Origin: a bacterium
GTDB taxonomy: Bacteria > Armatimonadota > Zipacnadia > Zipacnadales > UBA11051
Direction: 5' to 3'
Assembly (NCBI GenBank): GCA_021372615.1
Contig: JAJFUB010000102.1
Span: 1-64,000, forward strand
DNA: 64,000 bases
Part shown: piece by piece, positions 38,560 to 46,838 of the stretch
Layout of the letters: every line of letters starts with the position of its first letter
How positions within the stretch are numbered: the first letter of the stretch is position 1
The notes under the pieces: generated by a model
Database searches by the model: none
What the model saw: the letters and a program-made list of their open reading frames with translations, nothing else
What the model was told of the DNA's origin: nothing
Made by a program: the position numbers and the translations under genes

Positions 38560-40107
38560 ATGCCCATCGGTCTCCCCCACATCGCCGCCTTCTGGGACAA
38601 CACCGTCGCCAAGCTCCCGAACGCCCTGGCACTCGTGTACGAGGACCAGACGCTCACATACGCCGAGGCGGATGCGCTCATCGCCCGCCTGGCCGGCCAT
38701 CTGGCCGACGTCGCCGGGGTCGGCAAGGGCGACCGGGTCTGCCTGGCCCTGCCCAACTGCCCGGAGTTCATCGTGGCGTACTGGGCGACGCTGCGGCTCG
38801 GGGCGGTCGTGGCTCCGGTGAACACCCGCCTGCGGGCCGATGAGCTGCAGTATGTGCTGAGGAACTGCGACCCGAAGGTCGTCGTCGTGCATGAGCAGAC
38901 CGCTGCGGCCACGTGCGAGGCGCTGGCGGCGGAGGGGCTGACGCCGCATGTGCTCGTAGCGGGCAAAGCAGGGGGTAGTGCGGGCTTCCAGCTCGCCCCC
39001 TTGGACCTGGAGGCCTTAGGCGGGCTGGAAGCCCGCACTACTGCTAACGATATCGCCGCCGATGACCTCGCCGTGATCCTCCACACCTCGGGCACCACCG
39101 GCGTCCCCAAGGGCGCGATGATGCGCCACAGCGACTTGCTGCTCAATGTCTGGAACGCCATCCTGGCCCACTCGCTGCGCCATGAGGACCGGCACCTGCT
39201 CGTCATCCCGTGCTTCGCGCCGACCGCCTCATACAGCCTCCTGGCCAGTTGCGCGTACCTGGGCGCGGCGATCATCATCGCCCCGCGTCCGCAGCCGGCC
39301 GAGATACTCGATCTCATCGAGCGCCACCGCTGCACGACCTTCATCGGCGTGCCCACGCTGTTCCATCTCGTGCTGCAGGAGGCACGCCTGGCGAGCGCGG
39401 ACCTGTCGTCACTGCGGCTGATCGCCTACAGCGGCTCCCCCATGCCCACGCGCACCATCCGCCTGCTGCGGGAGCGCTTCCCCGGCGTGGCGCTGCACAA
39501 CTTCTTCGGACTGACCGAGACGATCTCCATCACCCATGTCCTGCCCTCGGCCGACGCCGCCGAGCGGGCCGACTCCATCGGCAAGCTGCTGCCCGAGGTG
39601 TACGCGAAGATCGTGGATGAGCATGACGTCGAGGTGCCCGCCGGTGAGGTCGGGGAGCTGTGCCTGCGGCGGGACAACGTGATCCCCGGCTACTGGAACC
39701 GGCCGGGGCTGCTGGAGGAGGCCATCAAGGACGGCTGGTTCCACACCGGCGACTTCGCCCGGGTCGACGCGCAGGGGTACTTCACCGTTCAGGGGCGCAA
39801 GAAGGAGATGATCATCGTCGCCGGGCAGAACGTGTATGCCCACGAGGTGGAGTTGGTCATCCTGCAGCATGACGGTGTGCGCGAGGTGGCCGTGGTGGGC
39901 ATCCCGGCGACCGGCGCGCGAGCGGCGCTGGGGGAGCTGGTCAAAGCCGTGGTCGTGTGCCAGCCCGATGTGACGCTGCGCGACCTGGACATCAAGCGCC
40001 ACTGCGCCGGGCTGCTGCCCAGCTACAAGGTGCCGCAGGTGGTGGAGTTCCGCGAGGAGCTGCCGCGCAACCCGACGGGGAAAGTGCTGAAGCGGGAGCT
40101 GCAGTGA
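38560..40107 (+). CDS. AMP-forming acyl-CoA synthetase/ligase
   Basis: A 515-residue adenylate-forming enzyme that activates a carboxylic acid with ATP and links it to CoA. Motifs are the P-loop LHTSGTTGVPKG (174-185), FFGLTETISI, the A5-A8 region WFHTGDFARVDAQGYFTVQGRKKEMI and the C-terminal catalytic Lys in PRNPTGKVLKREL. Substrate is unknown. ATG 38560 has CAGGAG about 9 bp upstream; the frame extends far upstream inside the oxidoreductase but that is rejected. Oddity: residues 139-161, just before the P-loop, are encoded by an 18-bp-arm palindrome (38975-39041), an apparent in-frame insertion. Confidence 0.93.
   Translation: MPIGLPHIAAFWDNTVAKLPNALALVYEDQTLTYAEADALIARLAGHLADVAGVGKGDRVCLALPNCPEFIVAYWATLRLGAVVAPVNTRLRADELQYVLRNCDPKVVVVHEQTAAATCEALAAEGLTPHVLVAGKAGGSAGFQLAPLDLEALGGLEARTTANDIAADDLAVILHTSGTTGVPKGAMMRHSDLLLNVWNAILAHSLRHEDRHLLVIPCFAPTASYSLLASCAYLGAAIIIAPRPQPAEILDLIERHRCTTFIGVPTLFHLVLQEARLASADLSSLRLIAYSGSPMPTRTIRLLRERFPGVALHNFFGLTETISITHVLPSADAAERADSIGKLLPEVYAKIVDEHDVEVPAGEVGELCLRRDNVIPGYWNRPGLLEEAIKDGWFHTGDFARVDAQGYFTVQGRKKEMIIVAGQNVYAHEVELVILQHDGVREVAVVGIPATGARAALGELVKAVVVCQPDVTLRDLDIKRHCAGLLPSYKVPQVVEFREELPRNPTGKVLKRELQ
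38975..39041. repeat. Palindromic element inside the acyl-CoA synthetase gene
   Basis: GTAGTGCGGGCTTCCAGC (38975-38992) and its exact complement GCTGGAAGCCCGCACTAC (39024-39041) flank a 31-nt spacer. The right arm with flanks (39018-39041) equals window bases 28-51. It is translated in frame (GSAGFQLAPLDL...) without a stop. Confidence 0.88.
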
Positions 40108-40145
40108 GGCGTGGGGATGGGAGGATGATGACTGCAAAACGACCC

Positions 40146-40172
40146 GGGGCGCGGGATGGTATCCCGCGCCCC
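40146..40172. terminator. Bidirectional terminator hairpin
   Basis: Perfect 12-bp stem GGGGCGCGGGAT/ATCCCGCGCCCC with a 3-nt loop between the convergent acyl-CoA synthetase and FecR-domain genes. The T content after it is weak. Confidence 0.7.
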
Positions 40173-40194
40173 GTTGCCTTCCGTGAAGCCCTGC

Positions 40195-41370
40195 CTAGTC
40201 CTGATTCTCGGCGCGGTGCACGCCGGAGGCGTCCAGTTGGTAGCGGGTCTTGTGCCGGTCGCGCCCGCGCGCAGTGATCTGGAAGCGCTTGCCATCCGAC
40301 CAGTAGCTCTCGATCGCGGCCCCGTCGAAGTTCTTGAGCAGGCTCTCCACCCCGCCCTGCTCCTGAATGCCCAACTCCTTCAGGGTCGCCGGGTTGACCC
40401 ACAGCGGGAAGTTTGTGTCGCCCTCGAGGTTGACGTGGATCTTGCGCAGCGCCTCCTGGGCGCCCGCGCGACGGGCGAAGTCCGCGGCACCGACGGCCCA
40501 GCTACACTTGCCGATCCCCAGGATGGTCAGCGGCGCGTCGAGGGTCTGGGTGATCGTCAGCTCAGCCTGCTTGTACCAGGGGTCGGTGCGGACGATCTGC
40601 ACCATGGCGCGGCTGCGGAAGGCGTTCAGGTCGGCGGCGGGGGCGAAGGCGGGCTGGGTCGGGGTGCCGCCGGCGACGGCGCTGCAGTCGCCCTTGCCGC
40701 GGACGAACATGCGCTTGCCCGTGAAGCCCTGCACTTCCACGATACCGTCACCGACAACCGTGCGGGCCGCGGCGCCGGCCGCGTCGGCGGAGACGCTGAA
40801 GCGCGTGCCGCGGGCAGCGGCCACGCAGGCCGGCGTGTACACCCGCATCTCGGACTCCTTGCCGAAGTTGTCGGTGATGCGAGCGATGAGGCGACCGGAG
40901 CTGAGCAGGAAGGAGCGCGACCGCCACTTGCCGCCGCGGTGGTACTCCAGCAGCTTGATGCGCAGGTCGGCGTTGGCGTCCAGCACAACCTTGCTGCCAT
41001 CGGGGAAGGACAGCTCGGCCCATGAGGCCGGGCCGGTCTTGATGGTCGAGTAGTCCGGCAGCTTCTCATTGAGCTGCGGCGCACGCGCCTGGGGCAGATC
41101 GCGGGTCGTGACAGTGACGGTCCCCACGGCCTGCGTGACGACGGCGTAGAACTCCTCGTTCTCACGACGCACGGCATCGGCGATGATGACGATGACGACG
41201 ACGGCCAGACCGATGGCCACCCGCCTGTCGAGCCATTCGGGCCAACGGAGCCACTGACGCCGCCGCTTACGCTTCTCCTTGACTTGCTGGTCCTTAAGCA
41301 GATCGCCGAGAGCGTCGCTGAGCAACGCTTCATCGGTCTGCGGCGCTTTCTTCTTCTTCCGGCCGAACAT
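40195..41370 (-). CDS. FecR-domain membrane protein
   Basis: A 391-residue protein. A very basic N-terminus (FGRKKKKAPQ, later KEKRKRRRQW) is followed by one membrane segment (about residues 51-66, VAIGLAVVVIVIIADAV) and a FecR-like beta domain at about 75-215 (TQAVGTVTVTT, LPDYSTIKTGPASWAELSFPDGSKVVLDANADLRI, TPACVAAARGTRFSV). Its C-terminal half is of unknown type. FecR domains occur in anti-sigma or cell-surface proteins; no sigma factor gene is adjacent. GAGGTG precedes ATG 41370. A second FecR-domain gene lies at 55376-56788. Confidence 0.8.
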   Translation of the reverse strand: MFGRKKKKAPQTDEALLSDALGDLLKDQQVKEKRKRRRQWLRWPEWLDRRVAIGLAVVVIVIIADAVRRENEEFYAVVTQAVGTVTVTTRDLPQARAPQLNEKLPDYSTIKTGPASWAELSFPDGSKVVLDANADLRIKLLEYHRGGKWRSRSFLLSSGRLIARITDNFGKESEMRVYTPACVAAARGTRFSVSADAAGAAARTVVGDGIVEVQGFTGKRMFVRGKGDCSAVAGGTPTQPAFAPAADLNAFRSRAMVQIVRTDPWYKQAELTITQTLDAPLTILGIGKCSWAVGAADFARRAGAQEALRKIHVNLEGDTNFPLWVNPATLKELGIQEQGGVESLLKNFDGAAIESYWSDGKRFQITARGRDRHKTRYQLDASGVHRAENQD

Positions 41371-41422
41371 GGTGGCACCTCGGTACCGTCATTGATAAGA
41401 CAGACCGGCCATCGTCGTACGG

Positions 41423-42733
41423 CTACTCCAGCACCGCCCTCTGCTTTTCTAGTTCGTCACGGACCGCGGAATATCCCACCGCGCCGATCTCCCGCCCCAC
41501 GCGCGCGGCCAGGCCCGCCGATACGCCGGCGGCCTGGCCGGTGGCCATGCAGCGGGCCATCAGGCGGAAGGCATCCAGTACCCGCGCGTCGGCCGACAAG
41601 GCCCGCCCACCGGCCGCGACGTTGCCGAAGCTCACCGGCAGCAGCGTCCGCCAGGGGATGCTGCGCAGTCCCGGATTGTGCTTGTGCCACGGCGGGGCGA
41701 AGCGCGTCAGACCATGCCCGCCATAGCCGCGGGTGCCGACGGCCACGGGCTCGGCCACCTCCGTGCCCCCGTCGAGGTCCTCCGGGGTGATCGTCCCCTG
41801 CCCCACGATGCCGCGCCCGGCGCGCACCCCGACCCGGTGCGCGGTGTCGACCAGGAAGCAGTCGGCGAAGCCCGGCATCGTGGCGCGGAACCACCCGACT
41901 GCCAGCCGGGCCTGCTGGCGCAGCTCGTCGTCCATGCGGGTGAGATCTGCAGAAGACACGCCATCGCCCGCGGTCAGGGTGAAGTTCAGCAGCACCTCGC
42001 CCGGGTTAAGCAGCGCCATCCCCATGAAAGCGTCCTGGGCCGGCAGCGGGACAGTTCCGGCGGCGACGGCGGCGCGGAAGGCTGCCTCCACGTCGGGACG
42101 ATGGAAGCCCTGCACGCCGCCGACGCGCAGGAGGATCGTCTTGGTCATGCTCTGTTCGACCGGGTAGTGTCGGACCTGACCGCCGGCCCGGAAGACCAGG
42201 TCGGCGTCGCCCGTGGCGTCCACGAAGGCCTGCGCCTCGTACAGGGCGGGACCCTCGGCGCGATCCACGGCGACGGCCGCGAGGTGGTCGCCCTGTGTCA
42301 CGGCCCCGATGAGGGAGGCATAGTAGAGGCGGGTGACGCCGTAGCGATCCAGCAGGCGGTTGGCCGCCAGGCGAAAGCCCTCGAGCGAGATGATGATGTT
42401 GTCCAGCAGGGGGCGATCGCCGATGGGCTGAGTATCGGGGGTGTGTGAGGCCGGCAGGACGAACCGGGCATCGCCCCGGGCGTCCATGTCGCGCACGAGT
42501 TCGTCAGCCAATCCGCCCACGATCTGGCGCCCACCGGCGGCGAAGCCCATGAGGTACGGGCAGCAGCAGCTCGTGGCCACGCCCCCGGCGAAGCCCGCAC
42601 GCTCGACGATGAGCGTGCGCAGCCCCATGCGTCCCGCACCGCAGGCCGCCGCGATTCCGGCCGGCCCGGCGCCGCAGACAATGACGTCGCGCTGAGCGGC
42701 TACAGGCCACGATGACGATGGGTGGAAGATCAT
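41423..42733 (-). CDS. FAD-dependent oxidoreductase
   Basis: A 436-residue flavoprotein with the dinucleotide-binding fold near the N-terminus (VIVCGAGPAGIAAACGAGRMGLRTLIVE), the FAD_oxidored-type signature AGFAGGVATSCCCPY and a second site AFVDATGDADL. The C-terminal glycine-rich segment GGRALSADARVLDAFRLM closes the FAD site. Many proteins of this type oxidise or hydroxylate sugars or pyranose-like substrates in glycan-degrading bacteria; substrate unknown. ATG 42733 is used as start, though TTG 42742 just upstream is possible; neither has a clear ribosome site. The next gene ends about 157 bp upstream. Confidence 0.88.
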   Translation of the reverse strand: MIFHPSSSWPVAAQRDVIVCGAGPAGIAAACGAGRMGLRTLIVERAGFAGGVATSCCCPYLMGFAAGGRQIVGGLADELVRDMDARGDARFVLPASHTPDTQPIGDRPLLDNIIISLEGFRLAANRLLDRYGVTRLYYASLIGAVTQGDHLAAVAVDRAEGPALYEAQAFVDATGDADLVFRAGGQVRHYPVEQSMTKTILLRVGGVQGFHRPDVEAAFRAAVAAGTVPLPAQDAFMGMALLNPGEVLLNFTLTAGDGVSSADLTRMDDELRQQARLAVGWFRATMPGFADCFLVDTAHRVGVRAGRGIVGQGTITPEDLDGGTEVAEPVAVGTRGYGGHGLTRFAPPWHKHNPGLRSIPWRTLLPVSFGNVAAGGRALSADARVLDAFRLMARCMATGQAAGVSAGLAARVGREIGAVGYSAVRDELEKQRAVLE

Positions 42734-42840
42734 AGAGCACAACCGGTCCGGGGCCGAGGGCCGATGGTGGTGGGACGATTCGCGTGACGATTGGCTCTGT
42801 TCTTCGACGCCCGCTCTTCTCTCTCCTGCCCTTACGCGCA

Positions 42841-42872
42841 GCGGGGGCGACCTCAGGTGAGGCCGCCCCCGC
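42841..42872 (-). terminator. Hairpin after the glycine-rich lipoprotein gene
   Basis: 15-bp stem GCGGGGGCGACCTCA/TGAGGCCGCCCCCGC (one mismatch) with a 2-nt loop, 18 bp downstream of the lipoprotein stop on the minus strand. No T-run follows. Confidence 0.55.
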
Positions 42873-42889
42873 CACTGATTGCGCCGGCG

Positions 42890-45439
42890 TCAGCGCCGTG
42901 CCACAGACGCGGCTGCGACCGCCGGCTCCGGCCACGTCACCAGGCCACTCGTCCACTCGTGGATGGTCTCGCTCTTGGCGCAGGCCGCGCTGCCGCTGAG
43001 CGTACTGGCGTTCTCGAAGGCTAACGTGGCGCCGCCGTTGTCGGCCACGAACAGCACGTTGGTGTTGCCGTACACGTCCATGGACACCGGCTCACTGACG
43101 ATGCCCGTCGCTCCCCCCGTGACCAGGCGCGGGGATACCGCGCCGTTGGCCGTCGCGGCCGAGGTGATGATCCCGATGGCCTGCGGCAGGCCCACGTACA
43201 GGATGTCGTGCTGGCGACTGTGCGCGATGGCGAGGCCCAGCCCGGCCGGGTGGGAGCCCAGCCCTGTCATCGTCCGGCTGGCTGTGATGTTGCCACTGCG
43301 GCTGCTGGCGTTGTCCACGACCAGGACTACGTGCTGGTCGCTCGCATTGATGGCCCGCAGGAAGAGGCGGTCAGCCTGGGCATCGCCGGCGAGTCCCATC
43401 AGCTCGTACCCGGTTAGGCTGAAGGTGCGAACGGGGGTGAGGGAGGCGGTTCGAACGGTCGCGGCGCTCACGCCCTGCCAGACGGCCACCGTCGCACGCC
43501 CTGATAGGGCGCAGTACAGCAGGTCGCGGCCCTCATCCACCCATACCGGCCCGCCGACGACGCTGCCGCTGAAGGAGCAATCATACGTCGGCCCGACTGT
43601 GTGGGCGCCCAGCGGGTCGTCCACACGATACAGGCCGTTCATCGTGCCCGCCCACAGGTGCTGCCGTGAGGCGCTCATGTACATGTTCTCGCCCATGACC
43701 TCCTCGTAGGGGAGGTAGAAGGGGTCCTGGACCTGGCGCGTCGAGACCCCGGCAAAGCCGTACCAGTTGAGGACCGCGTAGACCCCATCACCGCCGGAGC
43801 GCGAGACAGCAACGCTGTAGCTCTGGGCACCCGGGGGCGGCTCGATCTCGGTGCCGTTCGCGCCGTTGGTACCTACGGTGCGATTGGCGCTGCCGTTCGG
43901 CGTGCCCAGACCACCCGTGGCGGTGGCCGCTCCTCCCCCACCACCGGTGCCGGCGCTGTGCCCATTGCCGCCGTTGCCGCCGTTGCCGCCGACAGCCCGC
44001 GCGTCGCCGCCACTGGCGGTTCGGTCAGCCCATGCCCGGCCCGAGGGGCCCCCGGTCGCGGTGGCTTCGCCCCCGACCCCGCCATTGCCGCCACGGCTGG
44101 CGGCATCACCGTTTCCGCCATCGCCGCCGCACCCCCCCGTGGCCTGTGCCCGCCCGCCGGCACCCGGACGCAACTGCTCGCGAGGCACCATGTCGAACGC
44201 ATCGCCGCCCACGCCGCCGGTGGCTGTGGCGCCCCCCCCTGCGCCGCCATCCTGCGAAGCTGCCCCGCTGCCGCCGTCCCCACCGGTGGCGACGGCGGCC
44301 CCGCCACTGCCGCCCTGTAGCTCTCTGCTATGGCCAAAGAGCAGCACGCCGGCGGCATAGCGTATGCAGTTGGCCTCCATGCAATTGGCGCCGCCACCCT
44401 CCCCGCCGCGCAAGGTCACATGGGTGCCATCGCCGCCGGGAACCGTTCCGCGGCCCCGGTACGCCAGGAGGGCTGCGTCGCCACCCTTGAACCATCCGTT
44501 GCCACCCTTCGCGCCGGTAATCCCGACGGTCGAGCCCTCACGCGGAGTGACCAGACCGGCAAGACGCACAGACCGAGCCGCGGCGCCCGGATCGTCACCG
44601 AAGGTGCTGCTCCCTGCGTCGCCGCCCTCGGCCCCGACCACGACGCCGTCCGGCAGCTCAGCCCGCGTAGCAGTCCCGCCCTCGGGAAGCTCGACGCTGG
44701 TCAGAGCGACCCCGACAACGGTGCTGACCTCGCCCGTGAAGCGGCCGCCGTTGCCGCCGGTGTTGGTGAGGGTAGCGGGGATTACGACCGTGTCCAGTTG
44801 GGCCGTGGACACCAGTCCGGTGCCGCCACTGCCGCCGTTGCCCAGCGTGAACATCCCGACGGCGGGTGTCAGGCGGAGTGTGCCGGCCAGGCACTGTAGG
44901 GCGATGTCGCCCCCGTTCCCGCCAGCCCCACCCAGGGTCCCGTCGCCGCCATTGCCACCATTACCTGATTGCAGCCCGGCGCCGTCCGCTTGGCGGGGGT
45001 GCACGCCGGCGACGACCGCGGCGCCCCCCAGCGTGATGTCCCCGCCGGCCGACGCCAGGGTGACACTGCCGCCCACCCCGCCCGCACTGTTGCTGCTCCC
45101 GTTGGTCCCGTCACCAGCCCGGATGCGGCCGATCACCGCGATGTTGCCCTCTGCCTGGATGATCAGCGAACCCCCATTCGTCCCTGCCCCGGCGGCGTCC
45201 TGAGCGAACAACTCGCCGTCCACCTGCGCCGTCTGGCATTGCACGGTCACATCACCGTCGAAGCGTACCCGCTCGCCGGCCTCCACCACGAAGTTCGTCT
45301 CGTTCACGATCCCGCGGAGAACGCGTTCCGCGCCCCCGCCGTTCCCGCCCCCACATCCTGCCTGCAATACCAGGAGAGACGCCACCACGATCGCTGTGGC
45401 CACGGCCCACGTCAACCGACCCAGGCTGTCGCAACGCAT
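42890..45439 (-). CDS. Large glycine-rich repeat lipoprotein with a beta-propeller-like C-terminus
   Basis: An 849-residue surface lipoprotein. The signal peptide ends in a lipobox, LQAGC, so Cys is the lipidated residue. Residues about 60-570 are extremely Gly-rich, with GGNGG, GGSGG and GGAGG blocks and regular TATGG or QATGG motifs, resembling PE_PGRS-like or polyglycine-helix proteins, probably a stacked beta or polyglycine structure. Residues about 575-849 look like a repeated beta-propeller (AVLNWYGF, VWVDEGRDLLYCALSGRATVAVW, DAQADRLFLRAI, ILYVGLPQA, NVLFVADNGGATLAFENA). GAGAGGAG precedes ATG 45439. Function unknown; adhesion or spore/cell-surface structure are possibilities. Confidence 0.85.
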   Translation of the reverse strand: MRCDSLGRLTWAVATAIVVASLLVLQAGCGGGNGGGAERVLRGIVNETNFVVEAGERVRFDGDVTVQCQTAQVDGELFAQDAAGAGTNGGSLIIQAEGNIAVIGRIRAGDGTNGSSNSAGGVGGSVTLASAGGDITLGGAAVVAGVHPRQADGAGLQSGNGGNGGDGTLGGAGGNGGDIALQCLAGTLRLTPAVGMFTLGNGGSGGTGLVSTAQLDTVVIPATLTNTGGNGGRFTGEVSTVVGVALTSVELPEGGTATRAELPDGVVVGAEGGDAGSSTFGDDPGAAARSVRLAGLVTPREGSTVGITGAKGGNGWFKGGDAALLAYRGRGTVPGGDGTHVTLRGGEGGGANCMEANCIRYAAGVLLFGHSRELQGGSGGAAVATGGDGGSGAASQDGGAGGGATATGGVGGDAFDMVPREQLRPGAGGRAQATGGCGGDGGNGDAASRGGNGGVGGEATATGGPSGRAWADRTASGGDARAVGGNGGNGGNGHSAGTGGGGGAATATGGLGTPNGSANRTVGTNGANGTEIEPPPGAQSYSVAVSRSGGDGVYAVLNWYGFAGVSTRQVQDPFYLPYEEVMGENMYMSASRQHLWAGTMNGLYRVDDPLGAHTVGPTYDCSFSGSVVGGPVWVDEGRDLLYCALSGRATVAVWQGVSAATVRTASLTPVRTFSLTGYELMGLAGDAQADRLFLRAINASDQHVVLVVDNASSRSGNITASRTMTGLGSHPAGLGLAIAHSRQHDILYVGLPQAIGIITSAATANGAVSPRLVTGGATGIVSEPVSMDVYGNTNVLFVADNGGATLAFENASTLSGSAACAKSETIHEWTSGLVTWPEPAVAAASVARR

Positions 45440-45645
45440 CTGTCGTGCTCCTCTCTAGCAAGCGCAGTCTGTCCTAATGCACCATAGTGCGAGGCATTTC
45501 CTCCCTGTGTTGTATCCATATGCAGCGCGATCGGTCGGCAGAGGCGCGAAGTCGCAGGGCTCTCCATACCTACGGGCATGGCGCCCCGCGACTTGTCGGT
45601 GGTCGGGTTCTCAGCAGCCCTTCCGGAGCTTGGGATCGTCTCCCC

Positions 45646-46683
45646 CTAGAGCGGCAGCTTCACCTTGCAGCCGGTGCGCTGGCTCTGGTAGACGGCGAGG
45701 TTGAACTCGACGGCGCGGCGGGCTTCGGCGGGCGGGACGACCGGCTCGCCCCGGCCCTCGATCGCGGCCAGGAAGGCCTCGATCTGCAGGGCATGGGCGC
45801 CGACGGCATCACCCAGGCCGGCGCGCGGATCGGCGGCGGAGGTCTCCTCGAGCACCCCCGGCTCGGCCAGGCTCGGCTCACCCTCCACGTCCCAGTGGGT
45901 GATCTTGTCCGCCTCGATGATGACATTGCCCTTGGAGCCATGGACAGACAGGCGGGTCGGGAGCCCCTTGTAGGTGCAGGTCGTGCCCTGCAACACGCCC
46001 TGAGCGCCGGATTTGAACTGGATGGCGGCGCTGCCGATGTCCTCGGTCTCCATGTCGTGGGCCATCGTGGCCGCATAGCCGCCCACGCTCTCGACCTCCC
46101 CCATCATCCACAGCAGCAGGTCCACCCAGTGCACCGACTGGTTCATCAGCGCGCCGCCGCCGTCAAACTCCCACGTGCCCTGCCAGCGGTCCGTGTAGTA
46201 GCTCTGCTCGCGCCACCACGGCACGAAGGCATTGCCGTAGCGGAGCCTGCCCAGGCGGCCTTGCTCGATGGCCGTGCGCAGGGCGCCATAGCTGCCGTAG
46301 GTGCGGAACTGGTGGACTGCCGCCAGCACCACATCGGCTTCGCGCGCGGCGGCGATCATCGCGTCAATGTTCGCCAGCGTCACATCCATGGGCTTGGTGA
46401 CGAAGCTGTGCTTGCCCGCCCGCGAGGCGGCGATGGAGGCGAGGTGGTGATGACTGCTGGGGGTCGTGATGTGGACGTAGTCAATGTCGTCGCGAGCCAG
46501 CAGGTCGTCCATGTCCGTGTAGTAGGCCTCGGCGCCATACTCCTCGGCGCTGTCCCGGGCACGCTGCTCCACGATGTCGCACGTCGCGATGAGCTTCGCG
46601 TTCGGCACGCGCTTGAGCGCCTCAAAATGCACCGAGCTGATGACTCCGCAGCCGATGAGACCGACGCCGTAGGTGGTGGACAT
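45646..46683 (-). CDS. Gfo/Idh/MocA-family oxidoreductase (second)
   Basis: A 345-residue NAD(P)-dependent oxidoreductase. The Rossmann start is GVGLIGCGVISSVHF; the usual EKP motif here reads FVTKPMDVTL, with the Lys kept and Glu replaced by Thr. The C-terminal domain has FDGGGALMNQSVHWVDLLLWMMG (Asp/His active-site region). Substrate is unknown. ATG 46683 is chosen; the longer frame to 46785 runs into the leader of the divergent beta-helix gene. The 206-bp gap to the lipoprotein gene shows no other gene. Confidence 0.88.
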   Translation of the reverse strand: MSTTYGVGLIGCGVISSVHFEALKRVPNAKLIATCDIVEQRARDSAEEYGAEAYYTDMDDLLARDDIDYVHITTPSSHHHLASIAASRAGKHSFVTKPMDVTLANIDAMIAAAREADVVLAAVHQFRTYGSYGALRTAIEQGRLGRLRYGNAFVPWWREQSYYTDRWQGTWEFDGGGALMNQSVHWVDLLLWMMGEVESVGGYAATMAHDMETEDIGSAAIQFKSGAQGVLQGTTCTYKGLPTRLSVHGSKGNVIIEADKITHWDVEGEPSLAEPGVLEETSAADPRAGLGDAVGAHALQIEAFLAAIEGRGEPVVPPAEARRAVEFNLAVYQSQRTGCKVKLPL

Positions 46684-46838
46684 GGGCAGGCTCCGTTGAT
46701 CGCTGAGTCGCGTGGGCGTAGACGTCCCGGATGCGCCGCGTGGGCGCGCGTGTCCCCACGCGCGCTCTGTCGCACAATTCCCCACCCACCCTCGGCCTCC
46801 TGCAAGGGAATCCCACCTGCACGAGCGAAGATGCCCCC

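Noticed and set aside
45440-45645. Mini reading frame (7 codons) in the leader of the glycine-rich lipoprotein gene
   Set aside because: The ribosome-site spacing is too short and no regulatory hairpin pair is visible.
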